From contig JAUXPH010000054.1 in NCBI GenBank assembly GCA_030683995.1, positions 1 through 60,828 of the forward strand: a stretch of DNA of 60,828 nt, written 5' to 3'. Under the pieces are notes generated by a model, which saw nothing but the letters and a program-made list of their open reading frames with translations, was not told the origin of the DNA and did no database searches. Position numbers and translations under genes: made by a program. Shown here piece by piece: positions 26,401 through 35,864 of this stretch (positions are counted from its first letter, which is position 1; every line of letters starts with the position of its first letter). The stretch is from Lutibacter sp. (lineage in GTDB: Bacteria; Bacteroidota; Bacteroidia; Flavobacteriales; Flavobacteriaceae).

Positions 26401-26646
26401 TTGAGATACAGTTTTCATACCAACAAAGCTAAATTGAAGCACGGCTCCAGTATTGGCTCTGATGGAATATTTTCCGTCAAAATCAGTTTGTGTACCTGTT
26501 TTGGTACCTTTAATAATAACTGTTACACCAGGTAAAGGACCGCTCGCGTCGGAAACTTTTCCTGTAACAGTTTTTTCTTGGGCAAATGTTATTTGCACCA
26601 TCAACGCCAGTAAAAGCGTTAAAAAACCATTTAACTTTGTTTTCAT
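23437..26646 (-). CDS. SusC/RagA-family TonB-linked outer-membrane transporter
   Basis: The 1069-residue protein has a signal peptide (MKTKLNGFLTLLLALMVQ, cleavage near TFAQ) and the same N-terminal carboxypeptidase-regulatory-like domain as the SusC at 17359-20388 (KTVTGKVSDASGPLPGVTVI). Next come a TonB-box-like segment (LEEVVITAVG), the plug (SVLKGGAATALYGVRAANGA), and a long barrel ending VVGVKMTF. It heads a three-gene operon (SusC, SusD_2-like, lipoprotein) on the minus strand, with gaps of 13 and 20 bases. The barrel is longer and different from that of the other SusC. No sigma/anti-sigma pair or hybrid two-component gene is adjacent, so regulation is not evident locally. Confidence 0.95.
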   Translation of the reverse strand: MKTKLNGFLTLLLALMVQITFAQEKTVTGKVSDASGPLPGVTVIIKGTKTGTQTDFDGKYSIRANTGAVLQFSFVGMKTVSQAVGASNIMNIVMQEDAESLEEVVITAVGISRKEKELGYSVQTVKAEDIRTKPNADVVNSLAGATSGVSITSSAGDAGASTFMTIRGSASITGNNQPLFIVNGLPIITGGGYSGVAGVNTSSRSIDINPDDIASVSVLKGGAATALYGVRAANGAVIITTKSGKNLTARKIEFNSSVGFSQVSQLPAMQKKYAQGNNGVWAGGSAFSYGPKISSLEYDGDETYKWDPNGRLVATGAGNGTPAKYYDPYEFFQTGATTNNGLSISNGNENGSFFFSLSNLDQEGIVPNNQFGRTTVRLNATTKLSEMINFGVDMAYTNSRAVQIQKGSNVSGVMLGLLRTATTFDNSAGYEFPDGTQRNYRNGGGYDNPYWVSNNVKFEEDVNRFTGGVNFNIKFSDFFNIGYNGGVDWYSRRYIDQYKIGSRGNPLGYLGEFQSYSRTFNSDLLFNFQKEFSEDFNAKLTLGNNFYGSFSKNLFGDADGLSIPDFYQLSNSATNTTSSGESQQRTMAVFADLQLAYKNMLFLGLTGRNDWATTMPEANDDAFYPSASLGFIFTEIEGLKNNSILSFGKLRGSVARTANIAGPYNTSNYYNATSTADGWTSGVNFPYAGQTGFQVTSGLGNPDLKHETQDSWEIGTDLRFFKNRFGVDFTYFSNKNTDLLMSVPIAPSSGFTSVFLNAASMESKGIEISVTASPVKNENFTWDILANFTKFTNKVTSLAEGVDNISLPGGFTVPQVRAVVGREYGSVFGEDWYRDENGRVLINDDPTDSYRDGYPMTNSKQGLVAIGDTKPDWTANMTNTFNYKNLSFSFLIDVKSGGMMYNGTAFAMNYFGTSERTGNREVYYTPQGTIDFSTTPAGNIKVFDGVYGHVDANGNGVSSGVTNVTPIVEDQRWFQGQGSNFGGGPSVAAMEDASWVRLRDISISYTFPKISETIKDLNIYVSGKNLWIDTPYSGVDPETSLSGAGNGQGMDYFNSPGSKSYVVGVKMTF

Positions 26647-27160
26647 TATATAATTATTTGAATTAATTAGGTCAAAAATCTTAATAATTTGTTAATAAAC
26701 CAAACTTTTTTGTGTTAAAGTCTTAAAAGATGTTAAGATTCCTTTATTCTAGCAGTAGAAGTCTCATAGTTTGTTAAGAATAATTAAAAAAATGGCAATC
26801 CCTTATTAAATTATTTATGACTTATTAATAAAGATGCAAATAGTTTGAAAAAGTTGCGTTTTATTAATTAGCCAATGAGCCAATGAGCCAATTAGTCAAT
26901 GAGACTATTAAAAAGTTTATAGGAAAAGAGAAAAGAGAGAAAAGACAAATTTGAAATAAAGGATTCCATAATTCCACGATTCCACAATTAAACGATTAAA
27001 CAGTTACACAAACCTGCTGGCCGCAGGCAGGTAAACAATTACACAGCTCCACAATTAAACAGTTAAACAATTAAACGATTACACAGTTACACAATTAAAC
27101 ATACCAATATACCTATTATATATACTGTTAATTTAATTAGAAAAAATAAAATATATTCAT
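26647..27160. repeat. Intergenic region with degenerate tandem repeats upstream of rpsL
   Basis: No gene is supported. An 8-bp array (AGCCAATG, AGCCAATG, AGCCAATT, AGTCAATG) occupies ~26873-26904. From ~26966 to 27100 the DNA is built from related 9-12-base units of the AACAATTAA, ACGATTAAA, CAGTTACAC type, interrupted by CCTGCTGGCCGCAGGCAGG near 27008-27029. The first ~60 bases resemble the leader of the other susC. These look like slippage-derived minisatellites, common in Flavobacteriia. Confidence 0.65.
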
Positions 27161-27161
27161 A

Positions 27162-27192
27162 TTTGATTAAGAAGAAAATAATTGTACATTTG
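27162..27192 (+). promoter_or_regulatory. Promoter of the str-S10 ribosomal superoperon
   Basis: TTTG at 27162-27165 and TACATTTG at 27185-27192 are 19 bases apart, an exact match to the Bacteroidota primary-sigma consensus. Transcription would start near 27199, at CTCTTTGAAAAGAG, which can form a small hairpin at the 5' end of the message, ~50 bases before the rpsL ATG. Confidence 0.85.
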
Positions 27193-27249
27193 CAAACTCT
27201 TTGAAAAGAGCATAATATATTTAAAAGTAATTTATAACAAAATTTCAGT

Positions 27250-27624
27250 ATGCCAACAATTTCGCAATTAGTACGAAAAGGAAGAACCAAAATAACTAAG
27301 AAGAGTAAATCGGCTGCTTTAAATTCATGTCCTCAACGAAGAGGAGTGTGTACACGTGTTTACACCACAACACCAAAAAAACCAAACTCAGCGATGCGTA
27401 AAGTTGCAAGGGTTAGGTTAACAAATGGTAATGAGGTGAATGCTTACATTCCTGGAGAAGGACATAATTTACAAGAGCACTCGATAGTATTAGTTAGAGG
27501 TGGAAGGGTTAAAGATTTGCCGGGAGTTAGGTATCATATTGTACGTGGTGCATTAGATACTGCAGGTGTTGACGGTAGAACGCAACGTCGCTCTAAATAT
27601 GGTACAAAAGCCCCTAAAAAGTAA
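27250..27624 (+). CDS. rpsL: 30S ribosomal protein S12
   Basis: This 124-residue decoding-centre protein is the first gene of the superoperon. The streptomycin-relevant loop [11 protein letters not shown] has lysine at position 43 (E. coli K42), and [14 protein letters not shown] has lysine at 88 followed by the conserved Asp89. Both lysines are the common susceptible form. The C-terminus ([16 protein letters not shown]) is typical. A/T-rich sequence without Shine-Dalgarno precedes the ATG. rpsG follows after 23 bases. Confidence 0.97.
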   Translation: MPTISQLVRKGRTKITKKSKSAALNSCPQRRGVCTRVYTTTPKKPNSAMRKVARVRLTNGNEVNAYIPGEGHNLQEHSIVLVRGGRVKDLPGVRYHIVRGALDTAGVDGRTQRRSKYGTKAPKK

Positions 27625-27647
27625 TTTAAAAACTTTAATGTAAAGAC

Positions 27648-28124
27648 ATGAGAAAAAGAGCAGCGAAAAAAAGAGTGCTTTTACCAGATCCAAAGTTTAA
27701 CGATCAGTTAGTGACGCGTTTTGTGAATAACTTGATGTGGGACGGTAAAAAATCTACGGCTTTCAAAGTGTTTTACGATGCATTGGACATTGTAGAAACA
27801 AAAAAACAAGACCAGGAAAAATCATCATTGGAAATCTGGAAAGACGCATTAAGCAATGTTATGCCGCAAGTTGAGGTTCGCAGCCGCAGAGTTGGTGGAG
27901 CAACTTTCCAAATTCCTCAGCAAATCAGACCAGACCGCAAGGTATCTATCGCCATTAAATGGTTGATTTTATATGCAAGAAAACGTAATGAAAAATCAAT
28001 GGCCCAACGTTTGGCCGGTGAGGTTTTAGCTGCCGCAAAAGAAGAAGGCGCCGCGGTTAAGAAAAGAGTGGATGTTCATAAAATGGCTGATGCTAACAAA
28101 GCATTCTCTCACCTTAGATTTTAA
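27648..28124 (+). CDS. rpsG: 30S ribosomal protein S7
   Basis: A 158-residue primary 16S rRNA-binding protein that nucleates the 30S head. It begins MRKRAAKKR and contains the conserved [20 protein letters not shown] segment and a C-terminal [21 protein letters not shown]. It sits between rpsL and fusA, the classical str-operon order, 9 bases before fusA. In E. coli S7 represses this operon; no equivalent structure was recognised here. Confidence 0.97.
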   Translation: MRKRAAKKRVLLPDPKFNDQLVTRFVNNLMWDGKKSTAFKVFYDALDIVETKKQDQEKSSLEIWKDALSNVMPQVEVRSRRVGGATFQIPQQIRPDRKVSIAIKWLILYARKRNEKSMAQRLAGEVLAAAKEEGAAVKKRVDVHKMADANKAFSHLRF

Positions 28125-28133
28125 TAAAAAGAA

Positions 28134-30251
28134 ATGGCAAGAGATTTAAAATATACAAGAAATATTGGAATTGCTGCTCATATTGACGCGGGTAAAACTA
28201 CCTGCACCGAGCGAATTCTTTATTATACAGGTGTATCTCATAAAATAGGTGAGGTGCATGATGGCGCTGCAACTATGGACTGGATGGAGCAAGAGCAGGA
28301 AAGAGGTATTACAATCACTTCTGCCGCTACAACTTGTGAATGGAAATTCCCTACAGAAAATGGTGAGCCTACTGCTGATGCAATGGGTTATCACTTTAAT
28401 ATTATTGACACTCCCGGTCACGTTGATTTTACTGTTGAAGTAAATCGCTCTTTGAGAGTATTGGACGGATTGGTTTTCTTGTTTAGTGCAGTGGACGGTG
28501 TTGAACCGCAATCTGAAACTAACTGGAGATTGGCCGATAACTATAAAGTGCCAAGAATTGGTTTCGTTAACAAAATGGACCGTCAAGGCGCAAACTTTTT
28601 AGGTGTTTGTCAGCAAGTTAGAGAAATGTTAGGTTCTAATGCAGTGCCTATCGTTATCAATATTGGTGATGAAGAAAACTTTAAAGGAATTGTTGATTTG
28701 ATAAAAAATCGTGCAATTATTTTTCACGATCATACCATGGGAGCAACTTTTGATGTTGTTGAGATTCCAGAGGAACTAAAAGAAGAAGCTAAATTATTGC
28801 GTGGTAAACTGATTGAAGAAGTTGCTGCGTATGATGAAAATCTTTTAGAAAAATATATGGAAGATGAAGATTCAATTACTGAAGATGAAGTGCATGCTGC
28901 GCTTCGTGCTGCCGTAATGGATATGTCAATCATTCCAATGGTTTGTGGTTCTGCGTTTAAAAACAAAGGAGTTCAATTTTTATTAGATGCTGTTTGTCGT
29001 TATTTACCTGCACCAATTGATAAAGAAGGTGTGATTGGTATCAACCCAAATACAGAAAAAGAAGAATTACGTAAACCAAGCGTAAAAGAACCATTTGCTG
29101 CCCTTGCATTTAAAATTGCAACCGATCCTTTTGTAGGTCGTTTGGCATTTTTCAGGGCATATTCTGGGCGTTTAGATGCAGGTTCGTACATATTGAATAG
29201 CCGTTCCGGTAAAAAGGAACGTATTTCACGTATATATCAAATGCATGCGAACAAACAAAATGCTATTGATTATATAGAAGCTGGAGATATAGGTGCCGGT
29301 GTTGGATTTAAAGACATCAAAACCGGAGATACCATGTGTGATGAAAAGTTTCCAATTGTGTTGGAATCAATGAACTTTCCTGATCCGGTTATCGGTATTG
29401 CTGTTGAGCCTAAAACAAAAGCTGATGTTGATAAATTAGGGATGGCTTTAAGTAAATTGGCTGAAGAAGATCCAACATTTACTGTTAAAACTGATGAAGC
29501 TTCTGGTCAAACAATTATTTCTGGAATGGGTGAATTACACTTAGAAATTATTGTTGATCGTTTAAAGCGTGAGTTTAAAGTTGAAGTAAACGAAGGTCAA
29601 CCACAAGTAGAATATAAAGAAGCTATTACAGCAAAAGCTGATCACCGTGAAGTTTATAAGAAACAATCTGGTGGACGTGGTAAATTTGCCGATATTAAAT
29701 TTGTGATGGAACCTGCCGAGGCCGGTGAAACAGGATTGATATTTGTTAACGCCATTAAAGGTGGTAACGTACCAAAAGAGTTTGTTCCTTCCATTGAAAA
29801 AGGATTTAAAATGGCTATGAAAAACGGTCCTTTAGCAGGATACGAAATGGATAGTATGAAGATTACTTTGTACGATGGATCTTTCCACGCAGTGGATTCA
29901 GATGCTTTGTCATTCGAATTGGCCGCTAAAATGGGATATAAAGTTGCTGCAAGAGCTGCTAAAGCTGTAATTCTTGAGCCAATTATGAAAATTGACGTGG
30001 TTACTCCGGAAATAAACATGGGGGATATTGTAGGTGATTTAAACAGAAGAAGAGGTCAAGTAACAGCGATGGATGATAGAGCTGGTGCAAAAGTTGTAAA
30101 AGCAACTGTGCCATTATCAGAAATGTTTGGTTATGTAACCACTTTAAGAACTTTGTCATCAGGTAGAGCAACGTCATCAATGGAGTTTTCACATTATGCT
30201 GAAACACCTAATAACATTGCAGAAGAAGTAATCGCAAAAGCCAAAGGTTAA
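28134..30251 (+). CDS. fusA: Translation elongation factor G
   Basis: The 705-residue GTPase drives ribosomal translocation. G1 is AHIDAGKTT, the switch region is [21 protein letters not shown]3 is DTPGHVDF and G4 is NKMD. Domains II-V follow to the end, including [18 protein letters not shown] (domain III) and the domain IV loop. Unlike E. coli, tuf is not next; rpsJ follows after 18 bases, as is usual in Bacteroidota. The length and the YRP-like catalytic regions look intact. Confidence 0.97.
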   Translation: MARDLKYTRNIGIAAHIDAGKTTCTERILYYTGVSHKIGEVHDGAATMDWMEQEQERGITITSAATTCEWKFPTENGEPTADAMGYHFNIIDTPGHVDFTVEVNRSLRVLDGLVFLFSAVDGVEPQSETNWRLADNYKVPRIGFVNKMDRQGANFLGVCQQVREMLGSNAVPIVINIGDEENFKGIVDLIKNRAIIFHDHTMGATFDVVEIPEELKEEAKLLRGKLIEEVAAYDENLLEKYMEDEDSITEDEVHAALRAAVMDMSIIPMVCGSAFKNKGVQFLLDAVCRYLPAPIDKEGVIGINPNTEKEELRKPSVKEPFAALAFKIATDPFVGRLAFFRAYSGRLDAGSYILNSRSGKKERISRIYQMHANKQNAIDYIEAGDIGAGVGFKDIKTGDTMCDEKFPIVLESMNFPDPVIGIAVEPKTKADVDKLGMALSKLAEEDPTFTVKTDEASGQTIISGMGELHLEIIVDRLKREFKVEVNEGQPQVEYKEAITAKADHREVYKKQSGGRGKFADIKFVMEPAEAGETGLIFVNAIKGGNVPKEFVPSIEKGFKMAMKNGPLAGYEMDSMKITLYDGSFHAVDSDALSFELAAKMGYKVAARAAKAVILEPIMKIDVVTPEINMGDIVGDLNRRRGQVTAMDDRAGAKVVKATVPLSEMFGYVTTLRTLSSGRATSSMEFSHYAETPNNIAEEVIAKAKG

Positions 30252-30269
30252 TCTCTAAATTATTAAACG

Positions 30270-30575
30270 ATGAGTCAAAAAATTAGAATAAAATTAAAAT
30301 CATACGATTACAATTTGGTAGATAAATCTGCTGAGAAAATCGTTAAAACGGTAAAAAGCACTGGTGCTGTTGTAAACGGACCAATTCCATTACCTACACA
30401 TAAAAAGATTTTTACAGTGTTGCGTTCTCCGCACGTAAATAAAAAATCTAGAGAGCAATTCCAATTGAGTTCTTACAAACGTTTGTTAGACATTTATAGT
30501 TCATCATCAAAAACTATTGATGCTTTAATGAAGTTAGAACTGCCAAGCGGCGTTGAAGTAGAGATTAAAGTTTAA
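30270..30575 (+). CDS. rpsJ: 30S ribosomal protein S10
   Basis: The 101-residue protein of the 30S head also acts as NusE in antitermination complexes. It starts [20 protein letters not shown] and contains [27 protein letters not shown], both diagnostic. In most genomes it is the first gene of the S10 operon and is followed closely by rplC. Here 145 bases with a repeat and a terminator-like hairpin separate the two, so its expression may be partly uncoupled from that of rplC. Confidence 0.97.
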   Translation: MSQKIRIKLKSYDYNLVDKSAEKIVKTVKSTGAVVNGPIPLPTHKKIFTVLRSPHVNKKSREQFQLSSYKRLLDIYSSSSKTIDALMKLELPSGVEVEIKV

Positions 30576-30584
30576 TTTCAAAGG

Positions 30585-30606
30585 TTGCTGAGCGTAGTCG
30601 AAGCAA
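30585..30606 (+). repeat. GAGCG(G/T)AGTCGAA dispersed repeat inside the superoperon
   Basis: TTGCTGAGCGTAGTCGAAGCAA has complementary ends (TTGCT/AGCAA) around GAGCGTAGTCGA, the core shared with 4362-4380, 60541-60559 and, inverted, 13324-13341. It lies 9 bases after the rpsJ stop. Confidence 0.7.
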
Positions 30607-30650
30607 GACATGTCCGGAGCGATTGACGAAGGAAAAACGAAAAAATACAT

Positions 30651-30683
30651 CAGGGTTGAAGTATTTTTGACCCTGTTTTTTTT
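30651..30683 (+). terminator. Terminator-like hairpin between rpsJ and rplC
   Basis: CAGGGT at 30651-30656 pairs with ACCCTG at 30670-30675, and eight T residues follow (30676-30683). The position inside a ribosomal operon suggests partial termination or attenuation. TATTTTTG at 30662-30669, inside the loop, also fits the -7 consensus but has no -33 partner. Confidence 0.65.
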
Positions 30684-30720
30684 GAATAAAAGTAGAATAT
30701 TAATTAATAATTAAATTAGA

Positions 30721-31338
30721 ATGTCTGGGTTAATAGGTAGAAAAATCGGAATGACCAGCTTATTCGACGAAAACGGGAAGAACATTCCTTGTACAGTAAT
30801 CGAAGCAGGTCCATGCGTAGTCACCCAAGTCAGAACCTTAGAGGTAGACGGGTACAAAGCCCTTCAACTTGGTTTCGATGACAAAACGGCAAAAAGCTCT
30901 AATAAAGCTTTAGATGGTCACTTTAAAAAAGCTGGCACAATTGCTAAAAAGAAAGTCATTGAATTTCAGGAGTTTGAAGATGGGCACAAATTAGGAGATC
31001 AACTAACAGTTGACCTATTTGTAGAAGGTGAATTTGTTGATGTTTCAGCAACTTCAAAAGGTAAAGGTTTTCAAGGTGTTGTTAAACGTCACGGTTTTGC
31101 CGGGGTTGGACAAGCAACACACGGTCAACATAACCGTTTAAGAGCGCCAGGTTCAATTGGTGCGGCATCCTATCCGGCTAGAGTATTCAAAGGAATGCGT
31201 ATGGCAGGAAGAATGGGAGGAAATAAAGTTACAGTTCAAAATTTAAGAGTTTTAAAAGTAGTTCCTGAAAAGAATCTGCTTGTGGTTAAAGGATGTGTTC
31301 CTGGTCATAAAAACGCTTATGTAATTATTCATAAATAA
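30721..31338 (+). CDS. rplC: 50S ribosomal protein L3
   Basis: A 205-residue early-assembly protein near the peptidyl-transferase centre. It begins [20 protein letters not shown] and contains the long-loop segment [21 protein letters not shown] with [20 protein letters not shown]. The Gln in the ATHGQHN region is the usual PrmB methylation site. Its stop overlaps the rplD ATG by one base (TAATG), giving tight translational coupling. Confidence 0.97.
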   Translation: MSGLIGRKIGMTSLFDENGKNIPCTVIEAGPCVVTQVRTLEVDGYKALQLGFDDKTAKSSNKALDGHFKKAGTIAKKKVIEFQEFEDGHKLGDQLTVDLFVEGEFVDVSATSKGKGFQGVVKRHGFAGVGQATHGQHNRLRAPGSIGAASYPARVFKGMRMAGRMGGNKVTVQNLRVLKVVPEKNLLVVKGCVPGHKNAYVIIHK

Positions 31339-31967
31339 TGGAAGTATCAGTTTTAGACATACAAGGAAAAGATACAGGAAGAAAAGTAGAACTTTCTGAT
31401 GCTGTATATGGAATTGAGCCAAACAATCACGCGGTATATTTAGATGTAAAGCAATTTTTGGCCAATAAAAGACAAGGAACCCACAAAGCTAAAGAAAGAG
31501 CCGAAATATCTGGAAGTACTCGTAAAATTAAAAAACAAAAAGGTACTGGTACCGCTCGTGCAGGCAGTATAAAATCTCCTGTATTTAGAGGTGGTGGACG
31601 TGTTTTTGGACCGAGACCAAAAGATTATTCATTCAAATTGAATAAAAACTTGAAAAAATTAGCTCGTAAATCAGCATTAAGCATTCAAGCAAAAGAGAAC
31701 AATATTATCGTTGTAGAAGACTTTAATTTTGAAACGCCAAGAACTAAAAGTTTTACTGCAGTTTTAGGGGCTCTGGGCATTGAAAACAAAAAATGTTTAT
31801 TTGTGTTGGCTGAGTCAAATAATAATGTATATTTGTCATCGCGTAATTTAAAAAGATCAAAAACCGTAATTAACTCTGGTTTAAGCACTTACGAATTATT
31901 AAATGCAAATAAAATAGTCCTTTCAGAAAGTTCTTTAGAAGGGATAGAAATTAATTTAAGTAAATAG
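31338..31967 (+). CDS. rplD: 50S ribosomal protein L4
   Basis: A 209-residue protein lining the exit tunnel. The extended loop is visible as [43 protein letters not shown] sequence (residues ~62-100), which reaches the macrolide-binding constriction. The start shares its A with the rplC stop. In gamma-proteobacteria L4 autoregulates the S10 operon; whether it does so here is unknown. Confidence 0.97.
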   Translation: MEVSVLDIQGKDTGRKVELSDAVYGIEPNNHAVYLDVKQFLANKRQGTHKAKERAEISGSTRKIKKQKGTGTARAGSIKSPVFRGGGRVFGPRPKDYSFKLNKNLKKLARKSALSIQAKENNIIVVEDFNFETPRTKSFTAVLGALGIENKKCLFVLAESNNNVYLSSRNLKRSKTVINSGLSTYELLNANKIVLSESSLEGIEINLSK

Positions 31968-31976
31968 GTAGCAGAT

Positions 31977-32267
31977 ATGAATATTTTAATTAAACCTATT
32001 ATAACGGAAAAGGCGACAAGTCAAAGCGAATTATTAAACAGATACGCATTTGTTGTAAATAAAAAAGCTAACAAACTTGAAATTAAAAACGCTGTTGAAA
32101 AAGCATACAGCGTTGCAATTGCAAGTGTAAAAACTATGAACTACCCTGTAAAACGCAATACCAAATTCACAAAAAGTGGTATGGTACAAGCAAAATCAGG
32201 AGCTTATAAAAAAGCAATCGTTCAGTTAGTCGATGGAGAAACTATTGATTTTTACAGCAATATCTAA
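31977..32267 (+). CDS. rplW: 50S ribosomal protein L23
   Basis: The 96-residue protein sits at the tunnel exit, where trigger factor and SRP dock. It starts MNILIKPIITEKATSQSE and contains YAFVVNKKANKLEIKNAVEKAY, both conserved. Its position between rplD and rplB is canonical. Confidence 0.96.
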   Translation: MNILIKPIITEKATSQSELLNRYAFVVNKKANKLEIKNAVEKAYSVAIASVKTMNYPVKRNTKFTKSGMVQAKSGAYKKAIVQLVDGETIDFYSNI

Positions 32268-32279
32268 GAAACATAAAAA

Positions 32280-33104
32280 ATGTCAGTTAGAAAATTAAAA
32301 CCAATAACACCAGGTCAGCGTTTTAGAGTAGTAAACGGGTTCGACACCATTACTGCTGATAAGCCGGAAAAAAGCTTAACAGCTCCGAATAAAAGATCTG
32401 GAGGTCGAAACAACAATGGAAAAATGACCATGCGCTATATTGGCGGCGGTCATAAAAAGCAATACCGTATTATCGATTTTAAAAGAAATAAAAACGGTGT
32501 TCCTGCAATTGTAAAATCTATTGAGTATGATCCAAACAGAACAGCTTTTATAGCTTTGTTGTTTTATGCAGATGGAGAAAAGAGATATATCATTGCTCAA
32601 AATGGTTTAAAAGTTGATCAAAAAGTAATGTCTGGCGAAGGAGCAACTCCTGATGTTGGTAACACATTATTATTGAGCAAAATTCCATTAGGAACAACAA
32701 TTTCTTGTATAGAATTACATCCTGGCCAAGGAGCTGTTTTAGCTCGTAGCGCAGGTGCTTTTGCACAGTTAATGGCAAGAGACGGTAAATATGCAACTGT
32801 GAAAATGCCTTCAGGTGAAACAAGATTGATTTTGTTAACTTGTATGGCTACCATAGGTGCAGTGTCAAATAGTGACCATCAATTATTGGTTTCCGGTAAA
32901 GCTGGTAGATCTCGTTGGTTAGGAAGAAGACCAAGAACAAGACCAGTGGTGATGAACCCTGTCGATCACCCAATGGGTGGTGGTGAAGGTAAATCTTCAG
33001 GAGGGCACCCTAGATCTAGAAATGGAATACCTGCAAAAGGTTACAAAACCAGATCTAAGACCAAAGCGAGTAATAAATATATTATAGAACGTAGAAAAAA
33101 ATAA
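32280..33104 (+). CDS. rplB: 50S ribosomal protein L2
   Basis: At 274 residues this is one of the most conserved large-subunit proteins, needed for subunit joining and peptidyl transfer. [15 protein letters not shown] and the C-terminal [19 protein letters not shown] (with the conserved His of the HPMGGGEG motif) are intact. Confidence 0.97.
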   Translation: MSVRKLKPITPGQRFRVVNGFDTITADKPEKSLTAPNKRSGGRNNNGKMTMRYIGGGHKKQYRIIDFKRNKNGVPAIVKSIEYDPNRTAFIALLFYADGEKRYIIAQNGLKVDQKVMSGEGATPDVGNTLLLSKIPLGTTISCIELHPGQGAVLARSAGAFAQLMARDGKYATVKMPSGETRLILLTCMATIGAVSNSDHQLLVSGKAGRSRWLGRRPRTRPVVMNPVDHPMGGGEGKSSGGHPRSRNGIPAKGYKTRSKTKASNKYIIERRKK

Positions 33105-33111
33105 TTGATAT

Positions 33112-33390
33112 ATGGCACGTTCATTAAAAAAAGGACCTTACGTTTTTCGTAAACTAGAAAAGAAAGTTCAAGGAAACTTGGAATCAGGAAGTAAATCAGT
33201 AATCAAAACTTGGTCAAGAGCCTCAACGATTACACCGGAATTTGTAGGGCAAACTATTGCTGTGCACAACGGTCGTCAGTTTGTGCCGGTTTATGTAACT
33301 GAAAATATGGTAGGTCATAAATTAGGAGAATTTTCACCAACACGTTCTTACAGAGGACACGGTGGTGCAAAAAATAAAGGTAAAAAATAA
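33112..33390 (+). CDS. rpsS: 30S ribosomal protein S19
   Basis: The 92-residue 30S-head protein starts [19 protein letters not shown] and ends with the [18 protein letters not shown] block that contacts the A-site finger. It lies 7 bases after rplB and 9 before rplV. Confidence 0.97.
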   Translation: MARSLKKGPYVFRKLEKKVQGNLESGSKSVIKTWSRASTITPEFVGQTIAVHNGRQFVPVYVTENMVGHKLGEFSPTRSYRGHGGAKNKGKK

Positions 33391-33399
33391 GTAGGTATC

Positions 33400-33810
33400 A
33401 TGGGAGTTCGAAAAAAAATAAGAGCACAGCAGATAAAAGAAGATAAGAAGCAAACAGCATTTGCTAAGCTTACTGGTTGTCCTACATCACCTAGAAAAAT
33501 GCGTTTAGTTGCGGATTTGGTTAGAGGTGTTGAAGTTGAAAAAGCACTTCAAATCTTGAAATTCAATTCAAAAGAAGCTTCAATAAATCTTGAAAAATTA
33601 TTATCAAGCGCTATTTCAAACTGGCAAGCCAAAAATGAAACAGCAAGTATTGAAGAAGCAGGTCTTTTCGTAAAGGAAATATTTGTAGACGGCGCAGGAA
33701 TGTTAAAAAGATTAAGACCGGCACCTCAGGGTCGTGCGCACCGTATTAGAAAACGTTCTAATCACGTGACATTAGTCTTAGGAAGTAAAAATGTAAGCAA
33801 TCAATCATAA
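33400..33810 (+). CDS. rplV: 50S ribosomal protein L22
   Basis: A 136-residue tunnel-wall protein. The core [27 protein letters not shown] and the beta-hairpin tip with [23 protein letters not shown] (which reaches the macrolide site) are conserved. A slightly extended basic N-terminus ([18 protein letters not shown]) is usual in Flavobacteriia. Confidence 0.96.
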   Translation: MGVRKKIRAQQIKEDKKQTAFAKLTGCPTSPRKMRLVADLVRGVEVEKALQILKFNSKEASINLEKLLSSAISNWQAKNETASIEEAGLFVKEIFVDGAGMLKRLRPAPQGRAHRIRKRSNHVTLVLGSKNVSNQS

Positions 33811-33816
33811 GTAGAA

Positions 33817-34542
33817 ATGGGACAAAAAACAAATCCAATAGGAAATCGTTTAGGAATTATCAGAGGATGGGATTCTAACTGGTATGGTGGTAGAGACTAC
33901 GGAGATAAAATTGCTGAAGATGATAAGATAAGAAAGTATGTAAATGCTCGATTGTCTAAAGCAAGTGTTTCAACAGTAATTATTGAGCGTACACTTAAAC
34001 TTGTAACCGTTACTATCACTACTGCAAGACCAGGTATTATTATCGGAAAAGGCGGCCAAGAGGTAGACAAGTTAAAAGAAGAACTTAAAAAGTTTACTGG
34101 GAAAGATTTTCAAATCAATATTTTTGAAATTAAACGTCCGGAATTAGACGCTCGTTTGGTGGGATCAAGTATCGCACGTCAAATTGAGAACAGAATTTCA
34201 TACCGAAGAGCAATAAAAATGGCAATTGCTGCTACTATGCGTATGAATGCTGAAGGAATCAAAGTTCAGATTTCAGGTCGTTTAAATGGTGCTGAAATGG
34301 CACGTTCAGAAAACTACAAAGAAGGAAGAATTCCTCTTTCAACCTTTAGGGCTGATATTGATTACGCACTTGTTGAAGCACATACCACTTACGGCCGTTT
34401 GGGTGTAAAAGTATGGATTATGAAAGGCGAAGTTTATGGTAAAAGAGAATTATCTCCACTAGTTGGACTGTCTAAAAAACCGACAGGAAAACCAGAAAGA
34501 GGCGATGCTCCAAAAAAATCACAACCTCGTAGAAGAAAATAA
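33817..34542 (+). CDS. rpsC: 30S ribosomal protein S3
   Basis: The 241-residue protein forms part of the mRNA entry site helicase. It begins [20 protein letters not shown], has the KH-domain GxxG as [12 protein letters not shown] and ends with a basic tail ([17 protein letters not shown]). Confidence 0.97.
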   Translation: MGQKTNPIGNRLGIIRGWDSNWYGGRDYGDKIAEDDKIRKYVNARLSKASVSTVIIERTLKLVTVTITTARPGIIIGKGGQEVDKLKEELKKFTGKDFQINIFEIKRPELDARLVGSSIARQIENRISYRRAIKMAIAATMRMNAEGIKVQISGRLNGAEMARSENYKEGRIPLSTFRADIDYALVEAHTTYGRLGVKVWIMKGEVYGKRELSPLVGLSKKPTGKPERGDAPKKSQPRRRK

Positions 34543-34565
34543 ATTTTTAAAATTTAGAAGGTAAA

Positions 34566-34994
34566 ATGTTACAGCCAAAGAGAGTAAAATATCGTAAAGT
34601 ACAGAAGGGCAAGGGAAATATGAGCGGGAATTCACAAAGAGGACATGAACTTTCAAATGGAATGTTCGGAATCAAATCTTTGGAGCAAACCTTTCTTACA
34701 TCACGTCAAATTGAAGCAGCTCGTATTGCAGCAACACGTCATATGAAAAGAGAGGGGCAATTATGGATTAAAGTATTTCCAGATAAGCCAATTACCAAAA
34801 AACCATTAGAAGTACGTATGGGTAAAGGTAAAGGAGCACCGGAATATTTTGTTTGCGTAATTAAACCAGGCAGAATTATGTTTGAAGTAGGAGGTGTACC
34901 AATGAATATAGCTAAGGAAGCTTTACGTTTAGCGGCACAAAAACTTCCTGTGAAAACAAAGTTTATGGTAGCTAGAGATTATGATAACGCATAA
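34566..34994 (+). CDS. rplP: 50S ribosomal protein L16
   Basis: A 142-residue protein near the A and P sites. [19 protein letters not shown] and [29 protein letters not shown] are diagnostic; the arginine of the GKGKG-side loop that can be hydroxylated in some species is replaced by the usual R-M-G-K context. rpmC starts 16 bases downstream. Confidence 0.97.
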   Translation: MLQPKRVKYRKVQKGKGNMSGNSQRGHELSNGMFGIKSLEQTFLTSRQIEAARIAATRHMKREGQLWIKVFPDKPITKKPLEVRMGKGKGAPEYFVCVIKPGRIMFEVGGVPMNIAKEALRLAAQKLPVKTKFMVARDYDNA

Positions 34995-35010
34995 TAACCG
35001 ATTAGAAAAA

Positions 35011-35208
35011 ATGAAACAATCAGAAATTATAAAATTATCAACCGACGAGTTACAAGAGAGACTTGAAAGTTCAAAGAAGAGTTATATTGATCTAAAAATG
35101 GCTCATGCAATCACACCATTGGAAGTTCCAATGCAATTGAGAGCCCTTAGAAGAGATGTGGCACGTTTAGCTACAGAATTAACTAAAAGAGAATTACAAT
35201 CATTGTAG
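35011..35208 (+). CDS. rpmC: 50S ribosomal protein L29
   Basis: The 65-residue protein next to L23 at the tunnel exit starts MKQSEIIKLSTDELQERLES and contains LRALRRDVARLATELTKREL. An in-frame ATG at 34981 overlaps the end of rplP and would add ten residues foreign to the family, so 35011 is chosen. Confidence 0.95.
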   Translation: MKQSEIIKLSTDELQERLESSKKSYIDLKMAHAITPLEVPMQLRALRRDVARLATELTKRELQSL

Positions 35209-35220
35209 TCAGAAGTAAAG

Positions 35221-35478
35221 ATGGAAAAAAGAAATCTTAGAAAAGAGAGAATAGGTGTAGTTTCAAGTAACAAAATGGAGAAATCTATTGTTGTGGCTGA
35301 AGTTAAAAAAGTGAAACACCCTATGTACGGAAAATTCGTGTTAAGCACTAAAAAATATGTGGCACACGATGAGAAAAATGATTGCAATATTGGAGATACT
35401 GTTAAAATAATGGAAACTCGTCCAATGAGTAAATCAAAACGTTGGAGGTTAGTAGAAATCCTAGAAAGAGCTAAATAA
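35221..35478 (+). CDS. rpsQ: 30S ribosomal protein S17
   Basis: An 85-residue OB-fold protein that binds 16S rRNA early. It begins [25 protein letters not shown] and contains [31 protein letters not shown]. It is separated from rplN by only 2 bases. Confidence 0.97.
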   Translation: MEKRNLRKERIGVVSSNKMEKSIVVAEVKKVKHPMYGKFVLSTKKYVAHDEKNDCNIGDTVKIMETRPMSKSKRWRLVEILERAK

Positions 35479-35480
35479 TT

Positions 35481-35849
35481 ATGTTACAGACAGAATCAAG
35501 ATTAAGAGTAGCAGATAACACTGGAGCAAAAGAAGTTTTAGTTATCCGCGTTTTAGGAGGAACCAGAAAACGATATGCATCTATTGGTGATAAAATTGTT
35601 GTGGCTATTAAAGACGCTACTCCAAACGGATCAGTAAAGAAAGGTCAAGTTGCAAAAGCGGTGGTTGTTAGAACGAAGAAAGAAATCAGAAGAAAAGACG
35701 GATCTTATATCAGATTCGACGACAATGCTTGTGTATTGTTAGACGCTGCTGAGCAAATGAAAGGGACTCGTGTTTTTGGCCCAGTTGCAAGAGAACTTCG
35801 TGAAAAACAATTTATGAAAATTGTATCATTAGCACCTGAAGTGCTTTAA
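35481..35849 (+). CDS. rplN: 50S ribosomal protein L14
   Basis: The 122-residue protein of the intersubunit face starts [27 protein letters not shown] and ends [21 protein letters not shown]. It opens the spc segment of the superoperon without a detectable promoter. Confidence 0.97.
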   Translation: MLQTESRLRVADNTGAKEVLVIRVLGGTRKRYASIGDKIVVAIKDATPNGSVKKGQVAKAVVVRTKKEIRRKDGSYIRFDDNACVLLDAAEQMKGTRVFGPVARELREKQFMKIVSLAPEVL

Positions 35850-35864
35850 TAAACTTATAAGATT

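Noticed and set aside
26021-26404. Plus-strand frame of 127 codons opposite the second SusC
   Set aside because: It lies entirely inside the well-supported SusC coding region and reflects antisense codon structure.
26961-27098. Possible CRISPR array upstream of rpsL
   Set aside because: Units are 8-12 bases, degenerate and without unique spacers; no cas genes are near. It is a minisatellite.
27087-27290. Minus-strand 67-codon frame over the rpsL promoter
   Set aside because: It is antisense to the promoter and rpsL start; the hydrophobic composition comes from AT-rich DNA.
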